Positions 44,665 to 57,279 are shown, numbered from the stretch's first letter. The stretch is 64,000 bases of DNA from Larix kaempferi (GCA_027924585.1 BSBM01000442.1:6882001-6946000); one strand, 5' to 3'. Notes: generated by a model not told the origin, from the sequence alone. Numbers and translations: made by a program.

Positions 44665-46390
44665 TGTTAACACTTATTATGTTTTCCACCAGGGAAGGCG
44701 AAGGAAAGCTCCCTCCCTAAGCCCCAAGGTTGTCCATTGGTCAGTTACATCAAGTGTAGAATCAAGAAACCCAAAATTGTCTAAGTGTCAAGCAAATCCA
44801 AGCCAAAGTGACCGGGCCACAGTGAAAAGAATGAGAAAAACCAGCCATGAGAGTTCTTCCGCAACTAAAGAAGACTGAATGGGCTTCTTCTGCAACAAAA
44901 GGAGATCGAACGACCAAGATTGAAGGGCGAGGCCGATTAGCGATCGAAAATGCGTTCCGCAAGCCATTTTTCGAGTTCCACCTCCGCATTGTGGATTGAA
45001 GAAAGTAATGTTCTGGGGAGCGGAAAGATAATGTTTTGGGGAGCGACAGTTTTTCAAGCGGCACCAAAGTGAGTTTCTGCATCTTGCATTCCACATTGCG
45101 GGTTGCGGATTGCAGAACGGCGGTTTTCCAGATAGCAAAAAGGCGAGTTTCCACATCCCACATTCTGTAGTGCGGATTGTGGATTGCGAAAGGATAAGGT
45201 TCCAGAAGCATGAAATCAAGGACCTGAATCCCGCATGCCACGTGGAAAAATGTGGGTTGCGGAAAGGATCGTTGCGGAAAGGTCCATTGTGGAATGGCCA
45301 TTAAGGAAGGGCAATGGCGAAAGAGCAGTTGCAGAAAGGAAATTGAGGATCCAGAAAGTTTTGCAGAGCAAGTTACAGTCGTGGGAAATGGATATTTTCA
45401 CAGAGAAATGGCGCGTTGGAGAACGACGAAGGAGGCTTGTTTCAGTTACCTGTCCTATTGAATCTAAAATGGCCCGATTCACAGGATGAACATGTGGTTT
45501 CCATGGCCCAATGGTGCACTTCCAACACAAATGATTCCTCCCTCTGTGCATGGCAAAATCAATGGTTTTCGATCTGGGCAGCCCAACTCGAGCGACTTCA
45601 TCATTACCGGTCCGAGTTTGTTCTGAATCAGTTAGGATATTTTGGTGTTTTGTAATCCTATAAAGGCAAGGTACGAAGTAGACCAAAGGGTGGTTGTTGG
45701 ACATTTTTTCTTCAGAGATATTATTGCTCTGCGCTTGTATTAGACTTGGCCTCTTAATTCAATGAGCAGACCCAGTTTTGGAGCTTGAGATTCCTGTGAT
45801 GTGTGTTCTGATGTCCGTTATTTCCTGTGTATGTATTCTTGCTTTGTATTTCCATTAATTGTTTACTTCTGTAGTACCTAAAGATCAAGATTACATGGTT
45901 TGGATTCATGCCCACATGCTCCAGATGCATATGACTAGGTATTCCACCCTTTTCCTCTTGAAGTTGTTGGTTAGAATTCATTCTTAAATTATCTAACCCT
46001 GCTGCTGAACTTGTCTCCCTTCTTTGCTTCCACCTGTTGATTACTTCGACGTGAAAGAACCATGTCTACCTTGCCTCTTGCCTCTGCAATCGCGGCTCAA
46101 ATCTTCCATTGATGACAGTAACCCACCGAAGTTGACTCCATGCCCAACTGTCCTCCTGTTCTTAACTCCAACCAACCAAAAAACCCCTTTCAATTCGTTG
46201 TTATGAAGTTCTAGCCACCACTTTTGACTGATATCTTATCCCATTCAAGCAATATCCTGTTGCTAGAATCCCCAAAGGGAGATCCCTCCATGTGGTTGGA
46301 AAGGCTAATTTCCATCCACTAAAGATTGGTTTTCAACAATTACCCCATGGTATTTCCTACCACAACCTAGGAAAATATTAGGTGATAACA
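44665..46390 (+). repeat. Element D 3' LTR
   Basis: A 1726-bp copy of 19906-21635 with the same ends, TATA box at 45659-45666 and GCGG palindrome cluster (45080-45335). A's ORF3 frame resumes at 46391. Confidence 0.92.
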
Positions 46391-47344
46391 GTCGACATGT
46401 TACCCCTTGAAGAATTACACAATCTGCACCTACAGGTTGTGGAAGAAATTCGGGACAGAGACATTACTTCTCATAACCAAAACCTACAGTTAGAGGAAAT
46501 CTATAAGGAGATGAAGGGTGAATATGTGGAGAAGAGCAGAGATCTAATTAGTGTTCATGAGAAACATCGCAGACTCAAAGAAACGATCGCAACAGTCTGT
46601 GCGAAGATACCTAAGTGCGAAGAGGAACCTGAGGTAGAAGCCACAATACTTAAGATTGGTGCCGTAGTGAACAATCTTAAGGCATAGATGGTGGATATGG
46701 AGATTGCTTATAAAGAGAAGATTGCTAATCTAGAGTCACAACAACAAGCTGGCACTCCTCAGGATGACAAAGAAGCCAGAAGCAAAGAGTTGAGGATGAC
46801 AACATAAAACATCTCAGTAGAAGTGGCGAGATGTCAGGACTTGCTTGACAAAGCCACTACAGTATGGGCTATGCTACGGGAAGATACTGAGTTGCAAAAG
46901 ATACAAGATGAGCTGCAACAGTGACAATAAGAGCTGGACTCCATGAACATGACTATGAAGACTTTGCCGCCAAGGCAGAAGATCCAAAAATTTGCAGAGA
47001 CTAGGGAGTTGCAGAAGGAGTTGAAAGTGTTGAAAGAAACAGAGGATGACAATTTAGCAAAGTTATAGCCCATGCAGGAAGAAGAGCTCTCTCTTTCAGA
47101 GCACATTGAAGAGAAGTTACGATAACTTCGCACAACTGAGTACATAGTAAAGGAGCATGCTCAAGAAGCCATCTCACAGGAGATGTTGGAGACTATTAAG
47201 GATTTTGAGCAGGAAACAAAGGAAACAATTACAAGGCTAAGCACTACTCTTCAGGACTTCACTGCGAAGTTGAGTACCCTAGGGGACGTGCAGTCGAATC
47301 CTCCTAGCAGAGTGGATCGGGGACGACCCAAGAGTGAGTGTTAG
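46391..47344 (+). pseudogene. Element A extra 3' ORF (ORF3), coiled-coil part
   Basis: The frame continues from 19905 as VDMLPLEELHNLHLQVVEE, matching B at about 12990, then a long charged heptad-like region (KEMKGEYVEKSRDL, EARSKELRM, ETKETITRLSTTLQDF). Stops are at 46685, 46805, 46922, 46928, 47066 and 47123. It ends RPKSEC with TAG at 47342-47344, inside the polypurine tract. Role unknown; the coiled coil suggests self-association. Confidence 0.75.
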
Positions 47345-47349
47345 GGGCC
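47336..47349 (+). other. Polypurine tract of element A
   Basis: GAGTGTTAGGGGCC directly precedes the LTR and is identical to B's tract at 13932-13945. Confidence 0.7.
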
Positions 47350-48752
47350 TATTGGGAGAGGCCCAAGTTGTCATAGTTTTGGAGAAGCGAGGCTAAGGCT
47401 GGCGCAATTTTGTTGAAGCTTAGTTCAAGTGCAACAGTTTTAAGGTAGAAGCACGAACTCAACAAGGCCTGGTACTGGCCTATTTTGGGGAGAAGCGACT
47501 CCATGATTCCCTGGAACATGGTATGGAGCGATGCGAAGATGGCGGATAGGGGCCTGCTTCCCTAGTAAAGGCAGAAGTGCAAAGGACACCTAAGGTAGTT
47601 GGAGAAGTTAAAGAAGAAGCGACGGCCTGACAGCTACAGGAACAACGTTGATGAGGCGAGAAGTGCAAAGGATGCACCAGGGTACAGTCAGCACCACACA
47701 GTCAGAGCAAGCAGTTGTTAGAAGGACGTCAGAGCCTAGGAAGCAACGCAAAGGACAACCAAGGACAAGTGAAGTAGTTGAGAAGTTATGGCAAAGAATG
47801 GTTAGCGGGGTAACCGCACCGTTTTGGGGGGTTAAGGGTACTATGGGGTTTTGTCCCATAACTATTGTAAAGATGTGACCTTCGGGCACAATCTATAAAA
47901 GGGGCAATTTTGCATAGGGAAGAGTTATATTTTTGATAGATTTTGTGGGTTATGTTGAATATTGTAAGACTCATTGTAGATCTATGCTGAGAGATCTAAG
48001 AGAGAAAGGCTTTGTAGCTGTGTGTGCATAGACCTATTGTAGAGAAGAGTCTGCAGCTGTGTGCACAGACTGGAATTGTTAACCCTTCCCCTTGAAATAG
48101 CCAACAGTTCCCATGGATGTAGCTCCCATCCAGGGGGTGAACCACGTAAATAATTGTGTTGTGTGATTGTGTCTATGAGTTATTTCATGTTCATGAATGC
48201 TTATGCTTTTATATGTATTTTCATATGTATGTTGATGAGAATAATATGCTAGTGGTGGACACACATGTTTGAATATGCTAAGTGTTAATGGATGTGATGA
48301 ATGCGTAGCTACCTAGATAACAATTAATGAATAACAATGATTCAATGAAGTCTGTATTGTTAGAACTGTGAAGTGTGCAGTCACGTAGTTGCATAGGTAA
48401 CACTAGTTCAACACAACCTGTAGTGTGTGCAACTGCCCGAGAGTGCAGTCCCAGGGTAGCATTGTTGTAGTGCAGTGTGGGTAACTATCACTAGAGCGCA
48501 GTTCCAAGGTGAACGGTGGTATTAGAAGTGGATGCAGGGTAGGTGTGACTTCGCCCAATGGACTAGTTATAGAGTTGCGCATCACTGGGTTATAGAAACT
48601 TGCTTCTGTAGCCACCCCCATAACTTCGCCTCGGGTGAGACCTCAGCCTGTTCGCAGGCTATTGCTGAAAGGGCCGGTGAAAAGGGGATTTGTCAGGTCT
48701 CTAAACTACGCAGAACCCAAGTCAGTCTAAGAACGACTTAGTCACCCCAACA
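47350..48752 (+). repeat. Element A 3' LTR
   Basis: It starts TATTGGGAGAGGCCCAAGTT (related to B's TGTTGGG start but with TA in place of TG) and ends CACCCCAACA. It shares with B's LTR the TATA region (47894-47900), the CTGAGAGATCTAAGAGAGAA segment and the AAAGGGCCGGTGAA segment near the end. It is about 150 bp shorter and much diverged. The flank to the right starts CATTA (48753-48757), the expected target copy. Confidence 0.85.
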
Positions 48753-48935
48753 CATTATACTAAGAAGAATTATCAGATGTTGTGATCATAGCATATTATT
48801 CTAGAACAAATGATCATATGCTAAAGTAATTCACTTTAGAGGTGATCAATCTCTAAAGGAGACTTAATAGAAATCTCATGATCATGGTTAATAATACATC
48901 ACACAACATTAAATGATTTTAACAAGTAAAGCATG

Positions 48936-49145
48936 ACCTTATACGGAAGGTCCACCTCTATACGGGAGGTCCATCCCATGGATACCTTTATACAGAAGGT
49001 TCACATGAGAATCATGACTTGACACAAAAGTACGGAGCCTTATCCAATAAGACTTTATAAATCATTACTTTGATCAATTACCTCTATACGAGAGGAATAA
49101 CCTTTACACAAAAGGCAATCAAAGTGTTCACCTCTATACGGGATG
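48936..49145. repeat. Six small hairpin repeats (CCTCTATACGGGAGG type)
   Basis: Copies at about 48936, 48954, 48983, 49081, 49101 and 49131 each pair CCT(C/T) with (G/A)AGG around a TATAC centre. A related word occurs in the LTR of F (near 22650 and 37575), hinting that a Copia LTR-like piece is the source. Confidence 0.6.
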
Positions 49146-51229
49146 ATCAATCTTGGTTGCACAAGATTGGTTTGGAGAATGTCTCTTGAAGCTATACATT
49201 TAACATAAAGGAATACTTATTGAACATAATTAATGTTCCTTTACCAAAAGTGAATAAAACAGAGCAAAGTTTCCTCTGCACTTAATCCAAATCTTAAAAC
49301 GTTCCTACAGGATTAAACTTTGGCATTATGGCTTCATTCCAATTTGTGAGTTTGCTCAAAGTTTGAGAAAATAAATACACATAAATCTTTTATTTTTTAA
49401 GGCCTAAGATGTAACTCTTCTAGCTGCTTAATTAACATTTAATGAATTTATGTAGCCTTTGTTTATTTTATCAAACCGATTTCCCAACCCTAAACTTCAC
49501 CTGGGTTCATACCTAACATTCAACCAAGAAAAGGGATTCATTCCAATCTTAATACTCAACCAACTAATACATAGAAAATAAATGTATACAATTACCATCA
49601 TTTTAAGCATATAATCTAGGTGCAAATACCACTTCAAATCCATCCCATGGTATTTATAATCCAATACCAATTAATCCCAATGCATATAGTTTTATATTAT
49701 TACTACTCAAGGTAGTGTATAAATCTAGATGCAGTTCCACTCAAATTCCAGCCCATGGTATTAGTAACGGCTACACCAATCAACCCAATGCATATGCAAG
49801 TACTACTGGAATCCAACCCATGGTATTTGTATGCAAATACCAACTACTGCACTGTATTACATAGTAAATATTCCATTACTAAAGCATTTAAAACAAAGAA
49901 TAATTTATGCAATTACCAATTAATTCCAATAGTTGGAATATGTACTCATTTACATATTCAATTTAACTGTATGTAACATATATGCAATTACTAATCAAGA
50001 TGCAAAATAGGGTTGAGTTCTCTCTCCAATAAGCTTACTTATATATTAGTATTTATATCAATTTATTATAAGCAATGCCAACAAGCCTAGAATAGATGGG
50101 TTTCTTGAAATATATTTAGCATATAAACCATAAAAATTCAACTTCAAAGAAGTCTAGGCATAACATCTACCAAATGGCTCTAGTTATGAATGGACTATCA
50201 ACAACCTAATTTTTTCAAATAGTTAAATGATAAACTCGAGAAAGCTAGTTTAGTAAGAGAAAATGACTACATGTTGTACAAGCTAAACATTTTACCCAAT
50301 GTAATTACAAAATTTCATTAAGGTATTCCATGGAACACATTGCATGTAAAAAGAAGATTGCAGATGACATTCCACAATTAATCAAGTGCATCATCTATAT
50401 ATTCTTACACAAAATCCCTCTTGGTAAATGTAGGTTAAAAGCCTTTTTACACAATAAACTAATATTATGCAAACAATTAATTTATATACCTACAGGCTTC
50501 ATGCTATTACACAGGCGTGGTTAAATACATTAAGACATTCTTCAACCATACTAAAATATGCATTGAATTCTAAATTACGGATTCTTTTACCGATTAATAT
50601 TTCCCTTCCTTATGAAAATAAATACCCAAAAATTTATTCAACATTCATTTTAATACAACCATTTTTACAAAGACATGACCTACAGGTTTAAATAAAAAAT
50701 ATTAACAAAAATTAACAAAGGAACAATTTGATTCAAGCCATGAATTGGATTTCTACTTATAACTCCCAAATTTAAAACACATTGACAAACAATCATGAAT
50801 TGAAATTCTATAGCAATTTCTTAGTTGATTTGATGAAGTATTGGGCAACTGACTATGTGTCTTCCACGTTCCACCCATCCATAGCTACTTCAAGTATCAC
50901 CCCCAAGTTGGACTCCGTAAATTCACTAGTACAACTTAACATTCAAAATTAAATTCATCACCATTCTCTGAGTTTTCGGCATTATTTTAGCCAAAAATCT
51001 CATTATCTCCCAAGGCAAATTCTCTCAGCTGATATGCTTGTAAAAACCAAAAACTGGTTTTCCATGGTTCTCCTTCCTGCCCTTGGGTTGTACTCTTTTC
51101 CCCCGGGCTCGAATTCCCCCCCTTCTCTTTTTTGCATGAAAGTTCTCTCTTCTTTTTCAAGTGGATGGAAGTTCTCTCTTCACAAGAGACATTTGGCATA
51201 GTTTTTTTTATATTTTTAATATAATATAT

Positions 51230-51362
51230 ATTAAAATGATATTATATTAATATATATATATTATTAACATATATATATATATATATATATTAACATATAT
51301 ATATATATATATATTATTAATATATATATATTATTAACATATATATATATATATATATTAAA
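51230..51362. repeat. AT microsatellite
   Basis: Runs of (AT)n broken by TTAAC blocks, in duplicated larger units. Confidence 0.9.
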
Positions 51363-51379
51363 ATTAATATTTTTTGTTT

Positions 51380-51610
51380 GTTTGCTCGAATCTCCCTAAC
51401 TTGCAGGATTGGCATGTGGTCTGAGAAACCACGACCCAGGGGCATCTAAGCTGTCAAAATCACTCGAGGATCACACCCGGCTTAGACCGCACCAACCTCA
51501 ACTTGACTGGGTTTTTGGGTATAGCCTCCCAACTAAATCACCCCTAAGGGGAATTGAACTCGAGTTGCCTTGTTGACAAGACCGACACCTTAACCGAGTG
51601 AGCTTGCAAG
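51380..51610 (-). mobile_element. Probable tRNA-derived SINE
   Basis: On the minus strand AGCTCACTCGGTTAAGGTG (about 51587-51605) resembles a pol III A box and GAGTTCAATTCC (about 51550-51561) a B box, spaced as in a tRNA. About 170 bp of non-tRNA body follow. It is too diverged at the acceptor ends to be a working tRNA gene. No clean target duplication was seen. Confidence 0.5.
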
Positions 51611-52449
51611 AATTGACTCTTTGTTAGGAGGACATGGGGGTGGGCTTTGATCCAGGGGTCACGAGATCATTTAATAAAATATCTGTGGGTGGAACCCGAC
51701 ACGTTTGACCACTACCTCAAGGTTCCTCCATGGCTCCAGGTTCGACCCTCATTGGAATTGAACCTTGCCCATTGGTGAAAAAATCCTCGCTCTTCACCAA
51801 TGGATCCAACCCCTTTGGGCTATATTAAAAATAAAAAAATATATATTATAATTTTTATATTAATTTTGATTTTTAATCTTAACCTAATCCTTAACAAACT
51901 TAAGGATAATCTAGGAGATTTGAAACTTAAGCAAGGATTAAGTTACATTTAAAAAAAAACAAGAGTTAGGCTCATATGATAAGCCCCCTAGGCCATACTC
52001 TAGATCCCCTTAATCCTCACTGGTGAATTCATGTGTCCTACATCTTCAGCTTTTTGCCATGTAGTTAGTTGTTTTATATTATTATTATTAGTGTCCATTA
52101 CATAATATGTTATATTTTTCATCCTTTAGCCATTGTTGACTTAACTGAAAAGGGGGCAATTCTGGGGTATTACACAATCGATATATATATATATATATAT
52201 CCCCCCAAATTGCACTCGGATTTCCATCACAACCCCTTCCGCATAGTATTTGTAGCCCCTCTCCTACCATTCTTTCCTCATCACTTGAGCTTCCCTCTTT
52301 CCTGGATACACTGTTCAACCCTCCTTTTCCTCCAAATTCCCCACTCGTTCCTCCACCTCCCATTCTTGACTCTAGAGTCACAAAAGATTTGTTTCCCAAA
52401 TAGAAGAAGGTTTGTGGCAAAAAAAATTGACAACAGTGTATCACAAAGC
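51611..52449. other. AT-rich spacer, no gene
   Basis: A second GGTTCGACCC word at 51741 hints at more SINE-like sequence. Then AT-rich DNA with a short (AT)n run at 52181-52200 and a pyrimidine-rich stretch that may be the LINE's 5' leader. Confidence 0.45.
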
Positions 52450-52671
52450 TTCCAGATGACATGAAGGTCTTGATAAATCCTCATATTATTTAAGAAAAGA
52501 TACTCTATTACACTGGATTCTCCTTAATTGGTCATTTTCATGCTTGAAGGTTCAAGGAAGAGGACCTTAAAAATTAGGTTCATAGAACATGGGGTCACCT
52601 TCTTAGTTATGATCCTCAAGCCCTTGATGGTGCAAGAAGATAGTTTACTTTTTTTTTGAGCTAGTGGATGA

Positions 52672-53073
52672 TTGACAGAGGACTGCCCTTGGTTATGGGG
52701 GAATGCAGCCTTAACCCTTGCTATGTGGCACATGATATTTGACCCCATTCATGTGCGTATACATACTCTTGCTCTCTGGGTAAAGTTACATTGTCTCCCG
52801 ATTGAATTTTGGGATGAGTGCATCTTCAACACAATATGTGATACCCTCGACTCTTTCCTTACGGTGGCTCCAAAGATGGCACAAAAAACAATGACCTCTG
52901 CAGCCACTATTTGTGTTGAGATGGATATTGTACAATGCTTGTCGGATGGTATATTGTTGAAATTGGGAGAGCACTCATACCTTCAAACTCTAGACTACAA
53001 GAATGTTCCCTACAGATGCACTCACTGTCACTCGCATGGACATCTTAAAACATCTCGTCCTTTGCTCCGTTAG
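52672..53073 (+). pseudogene. LINE ORF1-like protein with degenerate zinc knuckle
   Basis: The frame has WGNAALTLAMWH, HTLALWVKLHCLPIEFWDE and a C-terminal YRCTHCHSHGHLKTS, a CCHC knuckle whose last Cys is Ser. This layout is that of plant L1 ORF1 RNA-binding proteins. It is interrupted upstream near 52600-52670. Confidence 0.7.
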
Positions 53074-53681
53074 GATGATATCGACAGTACCCATCTGGTC
53101 ATGAGTCCGTCGGTTCTTGGTGAGGAATCTCTATCCTCGGGTCACAACAAGAAACAAGAGATGCCACTAGAACCAGATTCTCCGGGTTCTCTTTAGAAGG
53201 AAGCAATTAGGACTAACATGGAACTTGCGAAAGCAAACGAGGCATTATAAAAGAAATTGAAGAATTGGAAGAAATTATACCTGGTTCTTGTGGAAATTCA
53301 TGTTTCATTCCAGGTTCATTGGGGAAAAAGGAGATCCCCCATGAAGAGAATGTTTGGGGTCATTCCCAGGATCCTCAAAGCCCCATCCTTGACTATCTAT
53401 TATTGAAGAATTCTCTACACCACTTGCATCCAAAGAAGTCTCTGAATGCTCTCCTTATGTTCATTCTACTAGAAGATGTTATGCTATTCGCTGTCTTTCA
53501 AAAGTGGGCTATAGCCAGTCTCAAGGATTATCCTCGTCTCAACTCATAGTTCCATCTACTTCACGAAGAAGGAAATCTCTTACGGAACATGCAAAGTTCG
53601 TTGCCGAAAAATAATTCTGTGTTGGTCGGGAATCCACCATTCAAAGGGCCCTTAGTGAAGTAGCCCTAAGCAAGGAAAAAA

Positions 53682-54290
53682 ATGAAGGTTATCTCCCATA
53701 ACATGCGAGGGATAAGGATCCTCTCCAAACAAATATCTCTAAAGTGACTAGTTCTTTTACATCGTCCTTTGATTTTGTATATTAAAAAAACTGTGTGCTC
53801 CATGGTCTCTATGTCCAAGATTCTAAAGAAGTGGCTTCCTAATTGGTCTTTTCTATCACTCGACTCATCGGGGAACTCTAGAGGCACTACAATTGGATGG
53901 TTTGAGGAGATTATAGTTCATTCTTTGGTATGTTTTCCCCATTTCATTTTTGCTAATGGTTTCTCAAAATCTCTTAATATCCCATTAAATCTTTTCAATC
54001 TTTACGCTCCCTCTCACAATCGGAAACATTTTTGGGAGGGTATCTTTGGGAATGATCTTTTGAATTGCCCTCATCTTCTCCTTGGAGGTGACCTCAATTT
54101 GACACTATTCGAAAGTGAAACTTGGGGGCAAAGTGTCAAGAAAGATCCTCTCACAGATTTCTTTTTTCACAATTTGGGAGTCCTCCAGTTAGTTGATATT
54201 GAATCAAACATTTTAGGGTTGAGATGGTCTAACAAATTATCAGGAATAGGTCATTAATCAAAACGTTTGGATCATTTTTTGTTATGTGAG
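53682..54290 (+). pseudogene. LINE endonuclease
   Basis: ATG 53682 begins MKVISHNMRGIRIL, the typical start of an exonuclease-endonuclease-phosphatase domain. Later motifs are FNLYAPSH, LLLGGDLNLTLFESE (catalytic GGDxN) and SKRLDHFLL. A stop at about 53745 and another at 54255 break it. It would nick target DNA to prime reverse transcription. Confidence 0.8.
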
Positions 54291-57200
54291 AATATTCTTA
54301 TGGGGATTGATGCCTATAAACCATCTATTCTAAAGGTTAGACACTCATATCATTTGCCAATCTTGCTCGAATTAGCAATGCCTTCTTGCAGGCTGTCGAT
54401 GCCCTTCAAATTCAACCTTCACTAGTTGTCATACGAGGATTTTAGGAAAAAAGTGTTTGAACAATGGAGCCCTTTTGACCCAGATTCATGCTGTCATGCG
54501 ATGCTCAACTTCCAAAATAATCTAAATCGCATAAAATCGCTCATAAAGGCTTGGGCAAAGTAGACTTTTGATAACTCTGACAGGGATCTCATTCAAATTG
54601 AACAACATATTATTGAAAATTTGGATTCATACAAGGATGGCCTTCAATCAATGGATACTTAGTGCAAAGTTGATTCTTTGGAGAAGGAGAAGGCACGACT
54701 ATTGGCTTGGAATGAAGCAAAGTGGTGGATGAAAAGTCATGTGATCTGGCTAGCATAAGGGGATCAAAACACTACTTTCTTTCACCGGCAAGCTAAAGGT
54801 CAGAAGGTGCATAATACTATATGGAATGTAAAGTATCAGGATGGGATACTATGCTCAAATTTTAAATCCATTGGTGCGACGAAAAAATCTCATTATAAGA
54901 CCTTATTCATAGAGCCTCCAAGAGAGAACATTCGAGACATTTTGGCTTCGACTGCTTTTTTCAATCATTGGATCGATTAAGGAAATGGAGCTTCACTTAC
55001 AGAGACGGTCTCAAAGGTTGAAGTTTTGAAAACCCTTCTCTCCTTTCAACCTTGTAAAGCCCCTCGTCCTGATGGTTGGAATGCAGAATTCTATCTTGGG
55101 TTTTGGGATCTTATGGAAAATGATTTGACTGTTGTGGTCGAGGAATATCGGATCTTGGGTAAAATCCATCTTCCTTTAATACAACCTTCATTGCAAATAT
55201 TACTAAACATGACCATCCCTTCGAGTTTGATCATTACCAACCAATCTCTCTTTGTAACTGTATTTACAAGATCATCTCAAAAGTGATAGCCTCGTGTCTT
55301 AAACCCTTCCTTTCTGAGTTTATTTTCCCTTAACAATTTTGGTTTTTGGATAAAAGGAATATCCATGATGCCATTGGCTTGGCCCAGGAAGCCCTCCATT
55401 TGATAAGGTAAATTGGCTCTTCCTTTGACTAATTTTAACCCAGGTAGGGTTTCCTCTGCCTTTCATAAATTGGGTCAAAGCTTATTTCTCTAGTGTCTTT
55501 ATTGCAGTCCTTATTAATGGGTCTCCCTCGTCTTTCTTTAACCCCACTTGAGGAATATGGAAAGTATGTCCTCTTTCCCCTTTACTATTCCTATTGGTTG
55601 CATAACCCCTTAGTCGCCATATCCTTCATGAAATTTCAACCAGGAACCTTCAGGGTATCAAAATTACTGATCATTCGCTGCTTCATATTTTGTTCGTGGA
55701 CAACATCTTACTTTTTTGATATGCCTCAGTGGTAGAGTCAAAATTCTAAGCTAGAATTATCCGACTATTTTCTTCTTCTATGGGTATGGATATCAACCTC
55801 CAGAAATCCACAATTCAATTTTTCTCTATCACATATGCACATAAACATATGATTAAGTTGTCATTACCTTACAAATAAGTGTCTTCCTTTGAGTGTTTTA
55901 AATATCTTAGATTTTTCCTTTAGGCAAATGATTATAGGATTGTGGATTGGAAGTGGTTGTTGGAAAATTAAAAAAAAAAGGATTTTCTCTGGGTACCATC
56001 ATTGGAGTTCTTTTGTTGGGAGGGTTACACTACTAAAAATCGTTCTTGAAGCTATGCATGTTTTTTGGATGGCATTAGCATATATTCCCAAAGGAGTTAT
56101 TAATTCGATCAGGAAGATATGAGTAGCATATCTTTGGGAAGGTAAGGAAGATGCCCACAACTATCCTTTAGTAAATGGGAAACCTTATGTTTACCAAAAG
56201 TTCAAGGGGGATTGGGTTTTAAGAATCTTAATCAATTTTCAAAAGCTCTAGCTGCTAAATTTTTATGGAGGATGATCTCTCAATCTGAGCTTTGGCAAAC
56301 AATAATGATCCAGAAATATATTGCTCCTAGGCCTGTGGTTGGATGGCTTTGATCAAGATAATTCAAATCGAAGGGAATTCTATTCTAAAGGGCTATGTAG
56401 CGAAGCTTCCCCCTTATAGCAGACTATCTAGCATGGAACCCTAGTAATGGACATCAAATTTTGGTGGGTTCGGATCCTGTATTGAATTTAAATCAAGGTG
56501 ACCTTCTTCCATACCATATTATCACCGTGTTAAATGCAAATGGATTCAAATTTCTTTCGAGTATTTATCTTCAGGAAAATAGGTCACTATGGTTGGGTGG
56601 TTGGAGATTGACCTCTCAATTCAATTTTCACCTCCCATGTGACTTCAACTATCATTGGAATAGATATATTGTAGGGATGAATAGGGCATGTTTTTCTCTA
56701 TCAAATGCAGATGATAAGTTGATTTGGACTAGAAGCGTGAAGGACAGTGAATATAAAGTAAAAGATGGCTATGGGATTCTGTTTGATTTTTTCGCGGATC
56801 TTTCGATTTAGTTGAAGTGGAAAGCCTTTTGGAAATAGATGCTCCTCCAAAAGATAAGCTCTTCTTCTAGCTTGCCTTAAGAAACAAAATATTGACTTGG
56901 GACAATCTCCAAAAGTGAGGTAGAACAGGGCCGGGCATTTGCCTTCTCTATCATGAAATGGGAGAGTCTATAAATCACATCTTAATTCATTGTCATTTTA
57001 CAAAAGAAGTTTGGTCTACTGCAAAATATCTGGGTTCTTTTCCATCGTGAGAAGGTGCTGGTCTTCAAGAAGCTTGGGATCTTTGGATTTCGAAGGCACA
57101 TCATACAAATCTTCCAGCGTTGACTTTCTACATTGGTTAGAGTATTTGGATTACTTGTAATTATTCTATTTTCAAGATGTAGCCCCTCTTCCGATAGCTA
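54291..57200 (+). pseudogene. LINE reverse transcriptase and zf-RVT-like region
   Basis: RT motifs are spread over several frames: CKAPRPDGWNAEF (55058), INGSPSSFFNP and VCPLSPLLFLLVA (55510-55605), LFVDNILLF near 55690 (FADD altered to FVDN, so the second catalytic Asp is lost) and ECFKYLRF (55890). Further on are KWETLCLPKVQGGLGFKNL (56170-56230) and a CLLYHEMGESINHILIHC segment (56935-56990) typical of the region after plant LINE RT. Confidence 0.8.
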
Positions 57201-57279
57201 CTCTATTATGCCTTAAATACTCATTGCCTAGGGATCTCTCCTCAAAACCTCAGAAGAAAAAAATGAATATTACATATCA

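Larger units (their letters stand above)
19906..46390 (+). mobile_element. Element D: Tat-like Ty3/Gypsy retrotransposon inserted in A, itself broken by F and a solo LTR
   Basis: LTRs at 19906-21635 and 44665-46390 both start TGTTAACACTTATTATG and end GTGATAACA. The PBS lies at 21639-21656. Its own DNA amounts to about 10 kb: gag, protease, archaeal-type RNase H, RT, RNase H, integrase. Flanks are GTCAG (19901-19905) and GTCGA (46391-46395), an imperfect duplication; the frame of A's ORF3 is nevertheless continuous across it. F occupies 22150-37660 and a solo LTR 41739-42759. Confidence 0.9.
1..48752 (+). mobile_element. Element A: Ty3/Gypsy LTR retrotransposon, 5' end outside window, broken by B and D
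   Basis: This is the outermost element. Its own DNA is 1-2019, 15511-19905 and 46391-48752. The order is protease tail, Gag-like modules, RT, RNase H, integrase, an extra 3' ORF, polypurine tract and 3' LTR. RT has the YFDDW active-site form. The segments are joined by homology to the uninterrupted sibling B: A's RT stops at 2019 and resumes at 15511 in frame, and its 3' ORF stops at 19905 and resumes at 46391 in frame. Many in-frame stops make it inactive. The 5' LTR and gag must lie left of position 1. Confidence 0.9.
48753..51370. other. AT-rich flank with small repeats, no gene
   Basis: No gene on either strand. It holds a group of 15-base near-palindromes (48936-49145), imperfect CCCATGGTATT-containing repeats (49640-49850), and AT microsatellite DNA at 51220-51370. 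Confidence 0.6.

Noticed and set aside
51587-51605. Functional tRNA gene
   Set aside because: Only box-like words are present; acceptor and anticodon stems do not pair.
52069-52464. 131-codon frame ahead of the LINE
   Set aside because: It crosses an AT microsatellite and a pyrimidine-rich leader, with no conserved motif.
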